Origin: Selenomonas sp. AE3005
GTDB taxonomy: Bacteria; Bacillota; Negativicutes; Selenomonadales; Selenomonadaceae
Length of the DNA: 64,000 bases
Direction: 5' to 3'
NCBI RefSeq assembly: GCF_905233635.1
Contig: NZ_CAJODG010000004.1
Span: 48,955 to 112,954 of the forward strand
Of the stretch, positions 8,614-17,628 are shown in pieces. A program made the translations under genes and the position numbers. Position 1 is the first letter of the stretch; each line of letters opens with the position of its first letter. The notes under the pieces are model-generated. The model saw only the letters and a list, made by a program, of their open reading frames with translations. It did no database searches and was not told the origin of the DNA.

Positions 8614-8895
8614 ATGGCAGAGTTAGTTCGTTATTTTGGCACGGCAACAGGCAGAGTTCAGGGTGTGGGCTTTCGGATGTTTGTACAGCAGCATGCGCTG
8701 GAGCTGGGGATTACCGGTTGGGTGAAAAATATGCCGGACGGAACGGTGACGATGGAACTGCAAGGCAGCCAGGACGCTATTGATCGTCTGGAGGCTGTTA
8801 TCCGTGAGGGTAATTACTTTATCAGAGTGCAGAGTTTTGGTTTGGAAGTTCGTGAGGTTATTGACGCTGAACAGCGTTTTGAAATCCGTTATTAA
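8614..8895 (+). CDS. acyP: Acylphosphatase
   Basis: This 93-residue protein hydrolyses acyl phosphates. It carries the two family signatures: GRVQGVGFRMFVQQHA with the catalytic Arg, and GWVKNMPDGTVTMELQG with the catalytic Asn. ATG 8614 has GGGGAGG eight bases ahead and gives the usual size; an upstream in-frame ATG at 8587 lacks a site. It returns to the G+C-rich composition of the core genome after the AT-rich acyltransferase and is followed closely by aroQ. Confidence 0.93.
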   Translation: MAELVRYFGTATGRVQGVGFRMFVQQHALELGITGWVKNMPDGTVTMELQGSQDAIDRLEAVIREGNYFIRVQSFGLEVREVIDAEQRFEIRY

Positions 8896-8907
8896 GGGGG
8901 CTGGCAG

Positions 8908-9345
8908 ATGCATAAAATATTGGTATTAAATGGGCCGAATCTTAATCTCTTGGGGACGAGAGAGCCAGAGATTTATGGCAGCACTACGCTGCAGGATATT
9001 GAGGATATGCTTGTCAGACGTGGGGCTGAGGCCGGGATTGAGGTGGACTGTTTCCAGTCAAATCACGAGGGCGTTTTGGTGGATAAGATTCAGGCGGCTC
9101 GTGGTGTATATGATTACATCATTTTTAATGCGGCAGCTTTTACCCATTACAGCATTGCTCTGCGTGATGCAATTGCGGCAGTGGAAGTGCCGCTTATCGA
9201 GGTGCATATCTCCAATATCCACAAGCGTGAGGAGTTCCGGCATAATTCGGTGCTGGCACCTGTCGCTATGGGGCAGATATGTGGCTTGGGGGTTGAGAGT
9301 TACTTGGCAGCTCTCGAGGCCATTATTTATAAGTTAGGAGCGTAA
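8908..9345 (+). CDS. aroQ: Type II 3-dehydroquinate dehydratase
   Basis: This 145-residue enzyme dehydrates 3-dehydroquinate in the shikimate pathway. The N-terminus [19 protein letters not shown] with the following IYG carries the conserved Asn, Arg and catalytic Tyr. The catalytic His lies in LIEVHISN, and [16 protein letters not shown] is intact. The start has AAGGGGG nine bases ahead. aroQ followed by an Xaa-Pro peptidase is a common order in Firmicutes; efp, which often comes next, is absent here. Confidence 0.96.
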   Translation: MHKILVLNGPNLNLLGTREPEIYGSTTLQDIEDMLVRRGAEAGIEVDCFQSNHEGVLVDKIQAARGVYDYIIFNAAAFTHYSIALRDAIAAVEVPLIEVHISNIHKREEFRHNSVLAPVAMGQICGLGVESYLAALEAIIYKLGA

Positions 9346-9406
9346 GTGCCCTTCCTTGGGCGCTTGACAATACAAGTATCTTTAATTACAGGAGTTGACC
9401 CAACTA

Positions 9407-10486
9407 ATGAAGGAAAGTCGTTTGCAGGCGTTGCGTGCGGTATTAGCTGAAAAGGATTTAGATGCAGTAATTATCACGAAGTATGTTAATCTGCATTATT
9501 TTAGTGGTTTCCGTGGTGATGATACTACTTTGGTTATCGGCCGGAAAGAGGCCATGCTGATTACGGACAGCCGTTATACGGAGCAGGCAGCAAAGCAGGC
9601 ACCGCTCTTTGAGATTGTTGAGCAGAAGGATGGCCTGCTGGCTAAGACGGCCGAGTGTGTGCAGAAGATTGGTGCGAAAAAAGTTGGCTTTGAGGGCAAT
9701 GATATCATTTATGATTACTATGCCAAATTAGGCGAACTGCTTGCCGGCTGTGAATTCAAGACACCGTTGAAACTTGATACCTTGCGGCAGATTAAGGACG
9801 CTGAGGAAATCGCGCATATTCGCAAGGCCTGTGAGATTGTTGATATTGCCTTTGCCGATATGCTTACCTATATTCGTCCGGGCATGACAGAAGTACAGGC
9901 GGCAGCGCATTTGGAGAACTGCATGCGGGAAAATGGTTCGGAAGGTACTTCGTTTAAGACGATTATGGCGTCGGGCGTGCGCGGCAGTCTGCCACATGGT
10001 GTTGCTACGGATAAGGTTATAAATGAAGGTGAATTTGTGACCTTGGACTTTGGTGCTTTTTATGAGGGCTATGCATCTGATATCACCCGTACCATCTGTA
10101 TGGGCAAGGCCGATGAGAAACAGCGCCGTATTTATAAGGCTGTGTTGGAATCACAGCTTTTGGGGCTGAATAAAATAAAGCCCGGTGTATCCGGACGGGC
10201 AGTGCATGAGGCTGTCAGCGATAATCTGAAAAAATATGACCTGGCGCAGTATTTCGGTCATGGTCTGGGGCATAGTCTGGGGCTGGAAATCCACGAGGAA
10301 CCGCGTTTGTCACCCAAGAGCAACTGTGAGGCACTGCAGCCGGGCATGCTCGTGACAGATGAACCAGGGGTTTATATCCCGGGCTGGGGCGGTCTGCGCA
10401 TAGAAGATACCGTGCTGGTGACGGAAACTGGCTGTGAGCCGCTGACCAAGGCACCGAAGGAGCTCATTGAGCTGGGCGCAAGATAA
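9407..10486 (+). CDS. Xaa-Pro aminopeptidase (M24 family)
   Basis: This 359-residue cytoplasmic metallopeptidase releases N-terminal residues before proline. The N-terminal creatinase-like domain (to about residue 125) is followed by the pita-bread domain with metal ligands in LDFGAFYEGYASDITRT (two Asp), GHGLGHSLGLEIHEEP (His), TDEPGVYIPG (Glu) and GGLRIEDT (Glu). ATG 9407 was chosen because the TTG at 9395 abuts the AGGAG site; from 9407 the spacing is 12 bases. All ligands are present, so the enzyme should be active. Specificity (PapA versus PepQ-like) is not certain. Confidence 0.93.
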   Translation: MKESRLQALRAVLAEKDLDAVIITKYVNLHYFSGFRGDDTTLVIGRKEAMLITDSRYTEQAAKQAPLFEIVEQKDGLLAKTAECVQKIGAKKVGFEGNDIIYDYYAKLGELLAGCEFKTPLKLDTLRQIKDAEEIAHIRKACEIVDIAFADMLTYIRPGMTEVQAAAHLENCMRENGSEGTSFKTIMASGVRGSLPHGVATDKVINEGEFVTLDFGAFYEGYASDITRTICMGKADEKQRRIYKAVLESQLLGLNKIKPGVSGRAVHEAVSDNLKKYDLAQYFGHGLGHSLGLEIHEEPRLSPKSNCEALQPGMLVTDEPGVYIPGWGGLRIEDTVLVTETGCEPLTKAPKELIELGAR

Positions 10487-10506
10487 TACATTGTAAGCGA
10501 GGTTTT

Positions 10507-11016
10507 ATGGACGGAGCAATTCTCCTTTGGATACAGGAAAATATACGTCATGATATGGTTACGCCCTGGGTATTGCTTTATACCAGCTTAGGCAGTTTTG
10601 GTGCTGTATGGGCTGTGGGCGCTGCAGTTCTGGCCGTTGTACCGCGGACCAGACAAATGGGCTGGCTGGCGTTGCTTTCGCTGTTGTTTTCTGGCTTGGT
10701 GGGAGAGGTCATTAAGTTTATTGTCAGACGGCCGCGCCCTTTCCTGCAAATTGAGGACCTGACAGCCTTAGGCAGTCTGCCGCATTCTTTTTCCTTTCCT
10801 TCGGGCCATACGGTATGTGCCTTTGCTGTGGCATTTATAATCTGGCGTATGTGCCGTGGCTGGCAGCGTTGGCTTGTTATGATTTTAGCAGCCTTGATGG
10901 CGTTTTCCCGGCTGTACCTGGGGGTACATTATCCTAGTGATGTTTTGGCAGGCGTAGTGGTGGCCTTTTGGGGGAGCTGTTTTGTCTGGCGTTATCGTTC
11001 GAAGATAGGCTTGTGA
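10507..11016 (+). CDS. PAP2-family membrane phosphatase
   Basis: This 169-residue membrane protein has the three-part PAP2 lipid-phosphatase signature: KFIVRRPRPF (first motif), FPSGHTVCAF (second) and SRLYLGVHYPSDVLAG (third, with the nucleophilic His). Five or six hydrophobic helices surround them. Likely substrates are undecaprenyl diphosphate or phosphatidylglycerol phosphate, on the outer face of the cytoplasmic membrane. It lies 20 bases after the peptidase and six bases before the SIMPL gene, so probably one transcript. The ribosome site (AGCGAGG) is modest. Confidence 0.9.
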   Translation: MDGAILLWIQENIRHDMVTPWVLLYTSLGSFGAVWAVGAAVLAVVPRTRQMGWLALLSLLFSGLVGEVIKFIVRRPRPFLQIEDLTALGSLPHSFSFPSGHTVCAFAVAFIIWRMCRGWQRWLVMILAALMAFSRLYLGVHYPSDVLAGVVVAFWGSCFVWRYRSKIGL

Positions 11017-11028
11017 GGAGGTATGTTC

Positions 11029-11736
11029 ATGAAGATGGCTAAGTTGCTGCTGGCTGTAATGGCAGCTGTGTTGTTATGGCCGCCGCAGGTTATGGCGGCA
11101 GAAGACGCACCTGTGCTGGCGGTAGAGGGACGGGGCAGTGCCTCTGTTGCTCCTGACCAGGCTGTGCTGACGGTGGGTGTGGTGTCTACTGGCAGCAGCG
11201 CCAGTCAGGCGCAGGCGGTCAATGCGCAAAAGATTATGGCCATTACGCAGGCACTCAAAGAATTGGGCGTTGCCGGCAGTGATATCAAGACGCAAAGCTA
11301 TAACTTTTATCCCAATTACCGCAACAATCAACGTGGCAGCGGTGAGATAAGTAATTATACGGCCACGCATGCCTTGCAGGTCAATGTTCGCAATATCAGC
11401 AAGTTGGGAAAAATCATTGATACGGCCTTGCATTCCGGGGCCAATGAAGTAAATTCCCTGCGCTTTACGGTCAGTGACCAGAGTGCAGTGCAAAGAGAGG
11501 CCTTGCAAAATGCCATTGCCGATGCCAGGAAAAAAGCTGATATCATCGCCGGTGGGCTGGGGCGTTATATTGTCGGTATAAAGAATGTATCGGAAAGTAC
11601 GGGTTACATTGAGGCTCGTACCTATAATGCCAATCTGCTGGCAGGTGCTAAGGCGGCAGCTGTGGACACAAACATTGAGCCGGGTAATATCTCCCTTGAT
11701 GCCAATGTTCATATTGAATATCTGTTAAACAAATAA
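11029..11736 (+). CDS. SIMPL-domain (DUF541) exported protein
   Basis: This 235-residue protein has a clear signal peptide (KMAKLLLAVMAAVLLW, cleavage after QVMA about residue 23) and a single SIMPL/DUF541 domain starting VEGRGSASVAPDQAVLTVGV. Such proteins sit in the periplasm or on the envelope; their biochemical role is unsettled. ATG 11029 has GAGGAGG seven bases upstream, while ATG 11023 abuts that site. A terminator follows immediately. Confidence 0.88.
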   Translation: MKMAKLLLAVMAAVLLWPPQVMAAEDAPVLAVEGRGSASVAPDQAVLTVGVVSTGSSASQAQAVNAQKIMAITQALKELGVAGSDIKTQSYNFYPNYRNNQRGSGEISNYTATHALQVNVRNISKLGKIIDTALHSGANEVNSLRFTVSDQSAVQREALQNAIADARKKADIIAGGLGRYIVGIKNVSESTGYIEARTYNANLLAGAKAAAVDTNIEPGNISLDANVHIEYLLNK

Positions 11737-11744
11737 CGCGCAAC

Positions 11745-11776
11745 GAAAAAGGCGCCGGAAGTCCGGCGTCTTTTCT
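11745..11776. terminator. Bidirectional terminator between convergent genes
   Basis: The stem GCGCCGGA (11752-11759) pairs with TCCGGCGT (11762-11769, one G-T pair), with AAAAA on the left and TTTTC on the right. It serves the SIMPL gene on the plus strand and the hypothetical gene ending at 11784 on the minus strand. Confidence 0.8.
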
Positions 11777-11783
11777 GTGCGTG

Positions 11784-12173
11784 TCAGATATGCAGAAAGT
11801 TCATGCACTTCATTGTCAGGGATTTGGCGTCATCGTTTTGGTGACGGCAGAGATAGTCCAGCGAGCCGGTATAGAGAAATGACGTTATGGGAACAAAGCG
11901 GCTGCCCTTGTGAAAATTTCCCCAGAGGAGGAGCTTTTGATAGATTTTTTCTACGGCTGCCGGGGTGAGCTGATGTTTTTTTACAATGCGCCGCAGTTTG
12001 TAATCCTGCTGGCAATAATTATATATATCTGTAATCAGCTGGGGATTATGCAGGTCATCGCGATACTGGCTGATAAGACGGGTGTTGACGTTGGAGCGGC
12101 GCAGGGAGTGGTACATTTCAGCCAGGAAAATTAAGGACAGTAGTGCTATAAGCAGCAGGGAAAAATAATACAT
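11784..12173 (-). CDS. Unknown single-pass membrane protein
   Basis: I do not recognise this 129-residue protein. It starts with a strong hydrophobic segment (YFSLLLIALLSLIFLAEMY) followed by a basic, Tyr- and Leu-rich soluble part containing IVKKHQLTPAAVEKIYQKLL. The ATG at 12173 has GAGGT seven bases ahead on the minus strand, which supports real translation; a GTG three codons further up overlaps that site. It is convergent with the SIMPL gene and shares its terminator, and is divergent from the flippase gene. Confidence 0.6.
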   Translation of the reverse strand: MYYFSLLLIALLSLIFLAEMYHSLRRSNVNTRLISQYRDDLHNPQLITDIYNYCQQDYKLRRIVKKHQLTPAAVEKIYQKLLLWGNFHKGSRFVPITSFLYTGSLDYLCRHQNDDAKSLTMKCMNFLHI

Positions 12174-12289
12174 GGTTGACACCTCGCAAATTTATATCAA
12201 TGTTAGTTTAGCACAGCCGGTGAAAAAATACGAGGCTGCACTTTCTGTACTTTCCGCTATTGACTATGGCTAAGGAGAGGAATGTGTGG

Positions 12290-12295
12290 TATAAT
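12290..12295 (+). promoter_or_regulatory. Extended -10 promoter upstream of flippase gene
   Basis: TGGTATAAT gives an extended -10 element with no good -35 at 17 bases. The 87-base leader to GTG 12382 contains a GGGCAC/GTGCCC hairpin at about 12350-12366 whose role is unknown. Confidence 0.5.
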
Positions 12296-12381
12296 TCATA
12301 CGTTGCGTACCTTTTCTGCGCAGGCAGATAGTGCAGCAGATTATTGGGGGCACTTAAGGTGGTGCCCGTGACATATAGGCG

Positions 12382-14058
12382 GTGTTTCTCATTAGTAAGC
12401 AGGAAGTAACAAATGAAAAGAAGTCCAGTAAGGGAGAATCCTTCCTTAAGGGAACCTTTATTCTGACCGTGGCCGGATTTGTGGTCAAGGTCATCGGTTC
12501 GTTGAACTGGATTTTTGTGTCCCGTATCCTGGGCGGTGAAGGTATCGGTCTTTATCAGATGGCCTTCCCGATTTATTTCTTTGCCATGACTGTATCCCAG
12601 GCTGGCGTGCCGGTGGCTATTTCCATCATTACGGCAGAGCGTGTGGCCTTAAAGGACATCTATGGAGCTAAACGGGTGTTCCATATCTCCATGGCTTTGA
12701 TGCTGGCTACAGGCGTTATTTTTTCCTTTTTAACTTATTTTGCGGCTGACTGGCTCATTGACTGGCAGTTCGTGCGCGACGCCCGCGCTTATAAATCCAT
12801 TGTCGTGTTGGCACCGACGGTGTTCTTTGTGACGCTGCTGGCCAGCTCGCGTGGTTATTTGCAGGGCTGGCAGCGCATGACGCCGACAGCTGTATCCCAG
12901 ATTGTGGAGCAGATTTTCCGCGTTATCACGATGATTCTGTTGGCAGAACTGCTGCTGCCCTGGGGCCTTGATTACGCCTCTGCTGGTGCCTCGCTGGGTG
13001 CTTTGGCCGGAGCTGTTACTGGTCTTATGGTGCTCGTATATTTTCATTGGAAACTGGACAAGGATATCGAACGCGATTATGGCCGTGACCTGCAGCCTTT
13101 GCCGGGGAACGAGGCTGAGCCGGCCTGGTCCATTATCAAACGGATTTTCAAGTTGTCCCTGCCGGTGTCGGCGGCCAGCATTATGCTGCCGGTGGTATCC
13201 AACCTGGATTTGATGATTGTTCCCCAGCGCTTGGAAGTGGCGGGGTACAGCGTCAATGAGGCCACAGAACTGTTCGGTTATCTGACAGGTATGGCGGTGC
13301 CGCTTGTTAACCTGTCCTGTATTATCACGGCGTCCATGGCCATGAGTATTGTGCCGGCCATTTCAGAGGCCCGAGCCCTGAAGGACATGAAACGTGTTTA
13401 CAATCAGACGGCGGCCTCGGTGCGTATCTCCAATTTCGTATGTTTCCCGGCTTTTGTCATTGTCTTTGTACTGGCAACGCCGATTGCCTCGCTGATTTAC
13501 AATGCGCCGGGGGCTGGTCCTGCGGTGATGATTTCGGCTGTAAGCATCATTCTGCTGGGGCTGCATCAGGTATCGACAGGCATTTTGCAGGGCCTGGGAC
13601 ACCCGACCATTCCTATGGTGAATATGATTCTGGCGGCGGTGGCCAAGGTCGTACTGAACTGGGAACTTACAGCTGTCCCCTGGCTGGGCATTATGGGTGC
13701 GGCCTGGGCAACAGCTGCTGATATGGGTGTAGCCGCCATAATCAACCTGGTCTTTATCTACAGATTTATCGGTTACAGTATCGAGATTCCTCAGCTGCTC
13801 AAAACCATTGTGTCGGCTGCGATTATGGCTGTGGCGGTGTATTTCTTCTACGACTTCACCATGGCCTGGTGGAATATAGGGGTTGTATCCACCTTTGGGG
13901 CTGTGTTCTTTGGCTGTGCGGTATATATTGCCGTCATGCTGATTGTGGGCGGCCTGAAGGAAGATGATTTGCAGCGCATGCCGATGATTGGCCGCGTAGG
14001 CATCAAATTCCTGCGGAAGATTGGTGTATTTAAAACGGAAGAAAAACAGGAGGCGTAA
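12382..14058 (+). CDS. Lipid-linked oligosaccharide flippase (SpoVB/MurJ, MOP superfamily)
   Basis: This 558-residue polytopic protein has about 14 hydrophobic segments. Its first segment, GTFILTVAGFVVKVIGSLNW followed by IFVSRILGGEGIGLYQMAFP, is typical of COG2244 exporters such as SpoVB, which flip lipid-linked precursors. The GTG start has only a weak ribosome site; no better in-frame start exists before the first membrane segment. The next gene starts three bases after the stop, so the pair is cotranscribed. Whether it moves lipid II or another sugar lipid cannot be decided here. Confidence 0.86.
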   Translation: MFLISKQEVTNEKKSSKGESFLKGTFILTVAGFVVKVIGSLNWIFVSRILGGEGIGLYQMAFPIYFFAMTVSQAGVPVAISIITAERVALKDIYGAKRVFHISMALMLATGVIFSFLTYFAADWLIDWQFVRDARAYKSIVVLAPTVFFVTLLASSRGYLQGWQRMTPTAVSQIVEQIFRVITMILLAELLLPWGLDYASAGASLGALAGAVTGLMVLVYFHWKLDKDIERDYGRDLQPLPGNEAEPAWSIIKRIFKLSLPVSAASIMLPVVSNLDLMIVPQRLEVAGYSVNEATELFGYLTGMAVPLVNLSCIITASMAMSIVPAISEARALKDMKRVYNQTAASVRISNFVCFPAFVIVFVLATPIASLIYNAPGAGPAVMISAVSIILLGLHQVSTGILQGLGHPTIPMVNMILAAVAKVVLNWELTAVPWLGIMGAAWATAADMGVAAIINLVFIYRFIGYSIEIPQLLKTIVSAAIMAVAVYFFYDFTMAWWNIGVVSTFGAVFFGCAVYIAVMLIVGGLKEDDLQRMPMIGRVGIKFLRKIGVFKTEEKQEA

Positions 14059-14061
14059 ACA

Positions 14062-14940
14062 TTGCAAAAGCTGGTGTTGTTTTATAACCCGGTTTCGGGA
14101 CATGCAGCCTTCAAAAATAAGCTGGACTGGATTATAGAGGCCTTTCAAAAACGTGATATCCTGATAATTCCCTATCGGACAAAAAAAGCAGGCAATGAAG
14201 ATTTTGCTGCTTTTGTCCGCGAGGTTCAGCCGCAGGGGATATTGGCAGCTGGTGGTGATGGGACTGTTCATGAGTGCGTGAATATCATCGTGAAACATGG
14301 TCTCAAACTGCCATTGGGAATTATTGGCAGCGGCACATCAAATGACTTTGCTACATATCTCAAAATCAATGAGGATATGGAGGCCTACTTTGATAAGATT
14401 GCCGCCGGCAATACGCAGTTAATGGACCTGGGGCGTATAGGTGATAAATATTTTATCAATGTGGCCAGTGCCGGAATGATGACCTCCATTGCCCACGAGG
14501 TGGATGCCCGCCTAAAAAATGCTTTAGGCAAGATGGCTTATTATCTGAAGGGACTGGGGGAAATTCCCAAGTTCCGGGCCGTGCCACTGCAGATTGTGGC
14601 CGATGGGCAGTCCTATGATATGGAGGCTTTCCTTTTTGTGGTCATCAACAGTGCGGTAGTAGGCAGCATGAAAAATGTGGCCAAGGACGTTTCCGTTACG
14701 GATGGTAAACTTGACCTGTTGGCGATTAAGAAGTGCGGCCTGCATAAATTGATGGCTGTAACTGCGGATTTAGTGGCCGGCAGGCCGGTTTCCGAAAAGG
14801 ATTGTGTTGTGCATTTACAGGCGAAGAACTTTCATGTTGCAACAGAGGGCGAACTGCAAAGTGACCTTGATGGCGAGGCCGGCCCGCTGCTGCCTTTGGA
14901 CATTGAAACGGTACCGGCAGCTATTGCTGTTTATTGTTAA
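14062..14940 (+). CDS. YegS/DgkB-family lipid kinase
   Basis: This 292-residue kinase has the DAGK catalytic block GGDGTVHECVNIIV followed by LGIIGSGTSNDFA, the nucleotide-binding signature of diacylglycerol and related lipid kinases. The N-terminus VLFYNPVSGHAAFKNKLD is also typical. It probably phosphorylates diacylglycerol or a similar lipid at the membrane, returning it to phospholipid synthesis. The TTG start is preceded by AGGAGG eight bases away. It is coupled to the flippase gene. Confidence 0.88.
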   Translation: MQKLVLFYNPVSGHAAFKNKLDWIIEAFQKRDILIIPYRTKKAGNEDFAAFVREVQPQGILAAGGDGTVHECVNIIVKHGLKLPLGIIGSGTSNDFATYLKINEDMEAYFDKIAAGNTQLMDLGRIGDKYFINVASAGMMTSIAHEVDARLKNALGKMAYYLKGLGEIPKFRAVPLQIVADGQSYDMEAFLFVVINSAVVGSMKNVAKDVSVTDGKLDLLAIKKCGLHKLMAVTADLVAGRPVSEKDCVVHLQAKNFHVATEGELQSDLDGEAGPLLPLDIETVPAAIAVYC

Positions 14941-14952
14941 AATGTGACAAAT

Positions 14953-14981
14953 TTGAAAAAAATACCCTTTTGTGCTAAAAT
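14953..14981 (+). promoter_or_regulatory. Sigma-A type promoter for carD
   Basis: TTGAAA (14953-14958), 17 bases, TAAAAT (14976-14981). The start of transcription would fall near 14988, about 50 bases before the TTG start of carD. Confidence 0.6.
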
Positions 14982-15037
14982 AGGAGGAGTGAAGACACAG
15001 GTTTCTCTTACTTTTTCTTATTTTAGGGGGTGGGTGC

Positions 15038-15529
15038 TTGTTACATATTGGTGATAAGGTGGTCTATCCGATGCACGGAGCCGGGGTAATCTCCAGCATT
15101 GAAACGTGCAATGTCTTAGGTGAAGGTAAGTCTTATTATGTTTTGCAAATGCCGCTGGGGGATATGAAAGTCATGATTCCGGCGGATAATGTAGAGCATA
15201 TTGGTCTGCGTGATGTTATTTCCGAGTCCCGTGTCGATGAAGTGCGCGATGTGCTGGGGGACGAGCCGGAACGGCTGCTGGGGACCTGGAACAGGCGCTA
15301 TCACACAAATTTGGAGCGGTTGAAAACCGGCGATATTTGTGATGCAGCTGCGGTAACCCGCAATCTCGTAGTGCAGGAACGTGAGCGCCGAATTTCTGCC
15401 GGTGAACGGCGGCTGCTGGACCTGGCGCGCCAGATTGTAGTCAGCGAACTCGTTTACGCTTGTGATAAGAGCCCAGCAGAAGTAGAGGGCTGGATGGATG
15501 ACATTCTGGCAGGCAACGAAGGAAAATGA
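15038..15529 (+). CDS. carD: CarD-family transcription regulator
   Basis: This 163-residue protein starts with the CarD/TRCF RNA-polymerase interaction domain (HIGDKVVYPMHGAGVISSIE) and continues with a helical C-terminal DNA-binding part containing LARQIVVSELVYACDKSPAE. CarD proteins stabilise open promoter complexes. The TTG start is preceded by AGGGGGTGGGT. It has its own promoter and terminator and comes before yacL, an order seen in many Clostridia and Negativicutes. Confidence 0.92.
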   Translation: MLHIGDKVVYPMHGAGVISSIETCNVLGEGKSYYVLQMPLGDMKVMIPADNVEHIGLRDVISESRVDEVRDVLGDEPERLLGTWNRRYHTNLERLKTGDICDAAAVTRNLVVQERERRISAGERRLLDLARQIVVSELVYACDKSPAEVEGWMDDILAGNEGK

Positions 15530-15537
15530 TGTTTTAT

Positions 15538-15568
15538 GGATAACTGGGGATAGTTATCCATTTTTTTT
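15538..15568 (+). terminator. Terminator after carD
   Basis: A perfect 8-bp stem GGATAACT/AGTTATCC (15538-15545, 15552-15559) is followed by eight T within nine bases. Confidence 0.88.
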
Positions 15569-15597
15569 ATTTTGTACGGTTATAAATGGTTTCAGCG

Positions 15598-15627
15598 TTG
15601 ACAGTACAGGGGAAAATTTACTATACT
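15598..15627 (+). promoter_or_regulatory. Promoter for yacL
   Basis: TTGACA (15598-15603), 18 bases, TATACT (15622-15627). It lies just after the carD terminator and about 45 bases before the yacL start. Confidence 0.75.
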
Positions 15628-15671
15628 TAAAGTTATGCAAGTATTTCTTTTGGGGGGAAGGGGGTGAAAGC

Positions 15672-16817
15672 ATGTTAGACCGTGTTTTGCGTTTTTTCAT
15701 TATTTTATTATTTGCCGTCGCTGGTGCTGCGCTGCTTAATATGGCAACACCGCTCCTGACGTCGTTTATCAGTACGGAGATACTGCAAACGGAAATGGGG
15801 ATTTTCAAGCTGACGCTGGCGGGGCTTATGAGCATACTCTTTGGCGCTGTTTTAGGGGCAGCGATGGGCGGCTTATTGTCGGCTTTCTTTATTCGCCGGC
15901 TTAAGGGCTTTGCCGTGTTCGTGGAGGCACAGCTTAATAAGGTGCCAACCCATGATGTAATTGCCGGTGCCATTGGTTTGTTTATCGGACTTATTATTGC
16001 AAATTTGCTGGGTTATGCATTCTCCAAGATACCTGTGGTGGGAGAGTATATCCCAGTCGTGTTCAGCATTGTGCTGGGCTATTTGGGTATTCATATCATG
16101 ATTAAAAAGCGTACGGAGCTCACGGCACAGTTTGACTTTATTCCTAAGTTTATGAAGGAATTGTCAAAGGGCCGGGAAAACCGTACGGTGCAAAAAGCGG
16201 CGGTGCCTGAGACGAGCGATAACAATCCTTACAAGCTGCTCGACACCAGTGTGATTATTGATGGACGCATTGCAGATATTTGCGATACGGGTTTTTTGGA
16301 AGGTACTTTGCTGATTCCTGTGTTTGTACTGGAAGAGTTGCAGCATATCGCTGATTCGGCAGATGCCTTGAAACGTGCCCGTGGACGCCGCGGCCTGGAT
16401 ATTCTGCAGAAGATACGCCAGGAGTCCAGAATGAAGGTCAAGATTACCGAAACGGACTTTGAGGATATTCCCGAAGTGGATTCCAAGCTGGTACAGCTGG
16501 CGCAACAGCTGGGGGGCAAAATCATCACCAATGATTTCAATCTCAACAAGGTAGCACAGCTCAGAGGCGTGGAAGTGCTCAACATCAATGCTTTGTCCAA
16601 TGCGGTGAAACCAGTGGTTATTCCCGGTGAAACCATGCAGGCCACCATTGTAAAATCCGGTAAGGAGGCTGGACAGGGGGTAGCCTATTTGGAAGATGGC
16701 ACCATGATTGTTGTTGAAAATGGCAGCCGTCATATAGGTGAAACCTTGGAGGTAGAAGTGACCTCAGCTTTGCAGACGGCGGCAGGACGAATGATTTTTG
16801 CCAAGCCTTGTAATTAA
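15672..16817 (+). CDS. PIN/TRAM-domain membrane protein (YacL-like)
   Basis: This 381-residue protein has four N-terminal membrane helices (to about residue 145), then a PIN ribonuclease domain beginning KLLDTSVIIDGRIADICDTG with its acidic residues (LDTSVIIDGR, FVLEELQ, IITNDFNLN), and a C-terminal TRAM RNA-binding domain. It is the YacL family next to disA/carD and ispD in Firmicutes; its RNA target is unknown. ATG 15672 has a GGGGGTGAAAG site; the frame is open further upstream but that part crosses the promoter. Confidence 0.9.
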   Translation: MLDRVLRFFIILLFAVAGAALLNMATPLLTSFISTEILQTEMGIFKLTLAGLMSILFGAVLGAAMGGLLSAFFIRRLKGFAVFVEAQLNKVPTHDVIAGAIGLFIGLIIANLLGYAFSKIPVVGEYIPVVFSIVLGYLGIHIMIKKRTELTAQFDFIPKFMKELSKGRENRTVQKAAVPETSDNNPYKLLDTSVIIDGRIADICDTGFLEGTLLIPVFVLEELQHIADSADALKRARGRRGLDILQKIRQESRMKVKITETDFEDIPEVDSKLVQLAQQLGGKIITNDFNLNKVAQLRGVEVLNINALSNAVKPVVIPGETMQATIVKSGKEAGQGVAYLEDGTMIVVENGSRHIGETLEVEVTSALQTAAGRMIFAKPCN

Positions 16818-16826
16818 ACAGGTGGG

Positions 16827-16860
16827 ATTGTCACACGGCAGTGTGACAATTTCATTTTTT
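16827..16860 (+). terminator. Terminator between yacL and ispD
   Basis: A perfect 10-bp stem ATTGTCACAC/GTGTGACAAT with loop GGCA is followed by TTCATTTTTT. The T-run touches the AGGAG ribosome site of ispD, so ispD expression must come from read-through. Confidence 0.85.
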
Positions 16861-16872
16861 AGGAGTGATTAG

Positions 16873-17628
16873 ATGGTCAGTGCTATTTTTCCGGCCGCCG
16901 GTCAGGGAAAGCGTATGAACGCTGGCATAAATAAAGTGCTGTTGGATCTGGCAGGCGAGCCAGTTTTGGTGCGCACCCTGAAAACTTTTTCCCGGGTGGA
17001 GGCCATTGCGGAATTGATTGTGGTGGTTGCCGCTGACGAAGTTGTCCCGGTGCAGGAAAAACTGGCCGGTTTTGCTGGTTTAAAACCATTTAAGGTGGTA
17101 GCTGGCGGCAGCGAACGGCAGTATTCCATATTAAATGGCCTGCGGCAGGTAAGTGAGGCTGCAGATGTGGTACTGGTTCATGATGCGGCCCGTCCTTTGG
17201 TAACGGTAGAAACCATTGAGGCTGTCATAAAAACCGCCAGGGAAAAAGGCGGCGCTATTGCGGCTGTACCGGCCAAGAATACCATAAAGGTTGTCGGTCA
17301 GGACAATCTGGTGGTGGCTACGCCAGCGCGCAGTACGCTTTGGGAGGTACAGACTCCGCAGGGCTTTAGGAAAGATATTTTATGGCAGGCCAATGAACAG
17401 GCACTGGCCGATGATTTTTTGGGTACTGATGATGCCAGCCTGGTCGAGCGCATTGGCGTTCAGGTGGCAGTCGTGCCCAGTGATTATCGTAACATCAAGG
17501 TTACGACACCGGAGGATATGCTGATTGCTGAGGCGTTTTTACAGTGTGATGTCAGCGCGCAGATGTCGGCCATGACAACGGCGGCAGACCAGGCACGGCA
17601 GCAATGGCTGAAGGAGGCGGCAAAATGA
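16873..17628 (+). CDS. ispD: 2-C-methyl-D-erythritol 4-phosphate cytidylyltransferase
   Basis: This 251-residue enzyme makes CDP-methylerythritol in the MEP isoprenoid pathway. The nucleotide-binding N-terminus is [20 protein letters not shown], with the conserved [12 protein letters not shown] block and the [16 protein letters not shown] motif. A C-terminal tail of about 25 residues (after LIAEAFL) is longer than usual. It overlaps ispF by 4 bases. Its start lies 12 bases after a strong terminator. Confidence 0.95.
   Translation: MVSAIFPAAGQGKRMNAGINKVLLDLAGEPVLVRTLKTFSRVEAIAELIVVVAADEVVPVQEKLAGFAGLKPFKVVAGGSERQYSILNGLRQVSEAADVVLVHDAARPLVTVETIEAVIKTAREKGGAIAAVPAKNTIKVVGQDNLVVATPARSTLWEVQTPQGFRKDILWQANEQALADDFLGTDDASLVERIGVQVAVVPSDYRNIKVTTPEDMLIAEAFLQCDVSAQMSAMTTAADQARQQWLKEAAK

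Noticed and set aside
12240..12300. TTGACT at about 12260 as -35 of the flippase promoter
   Set aside because: Its distance to TATAAT is about 24 bases, too long; the extended -10 is more plausible.
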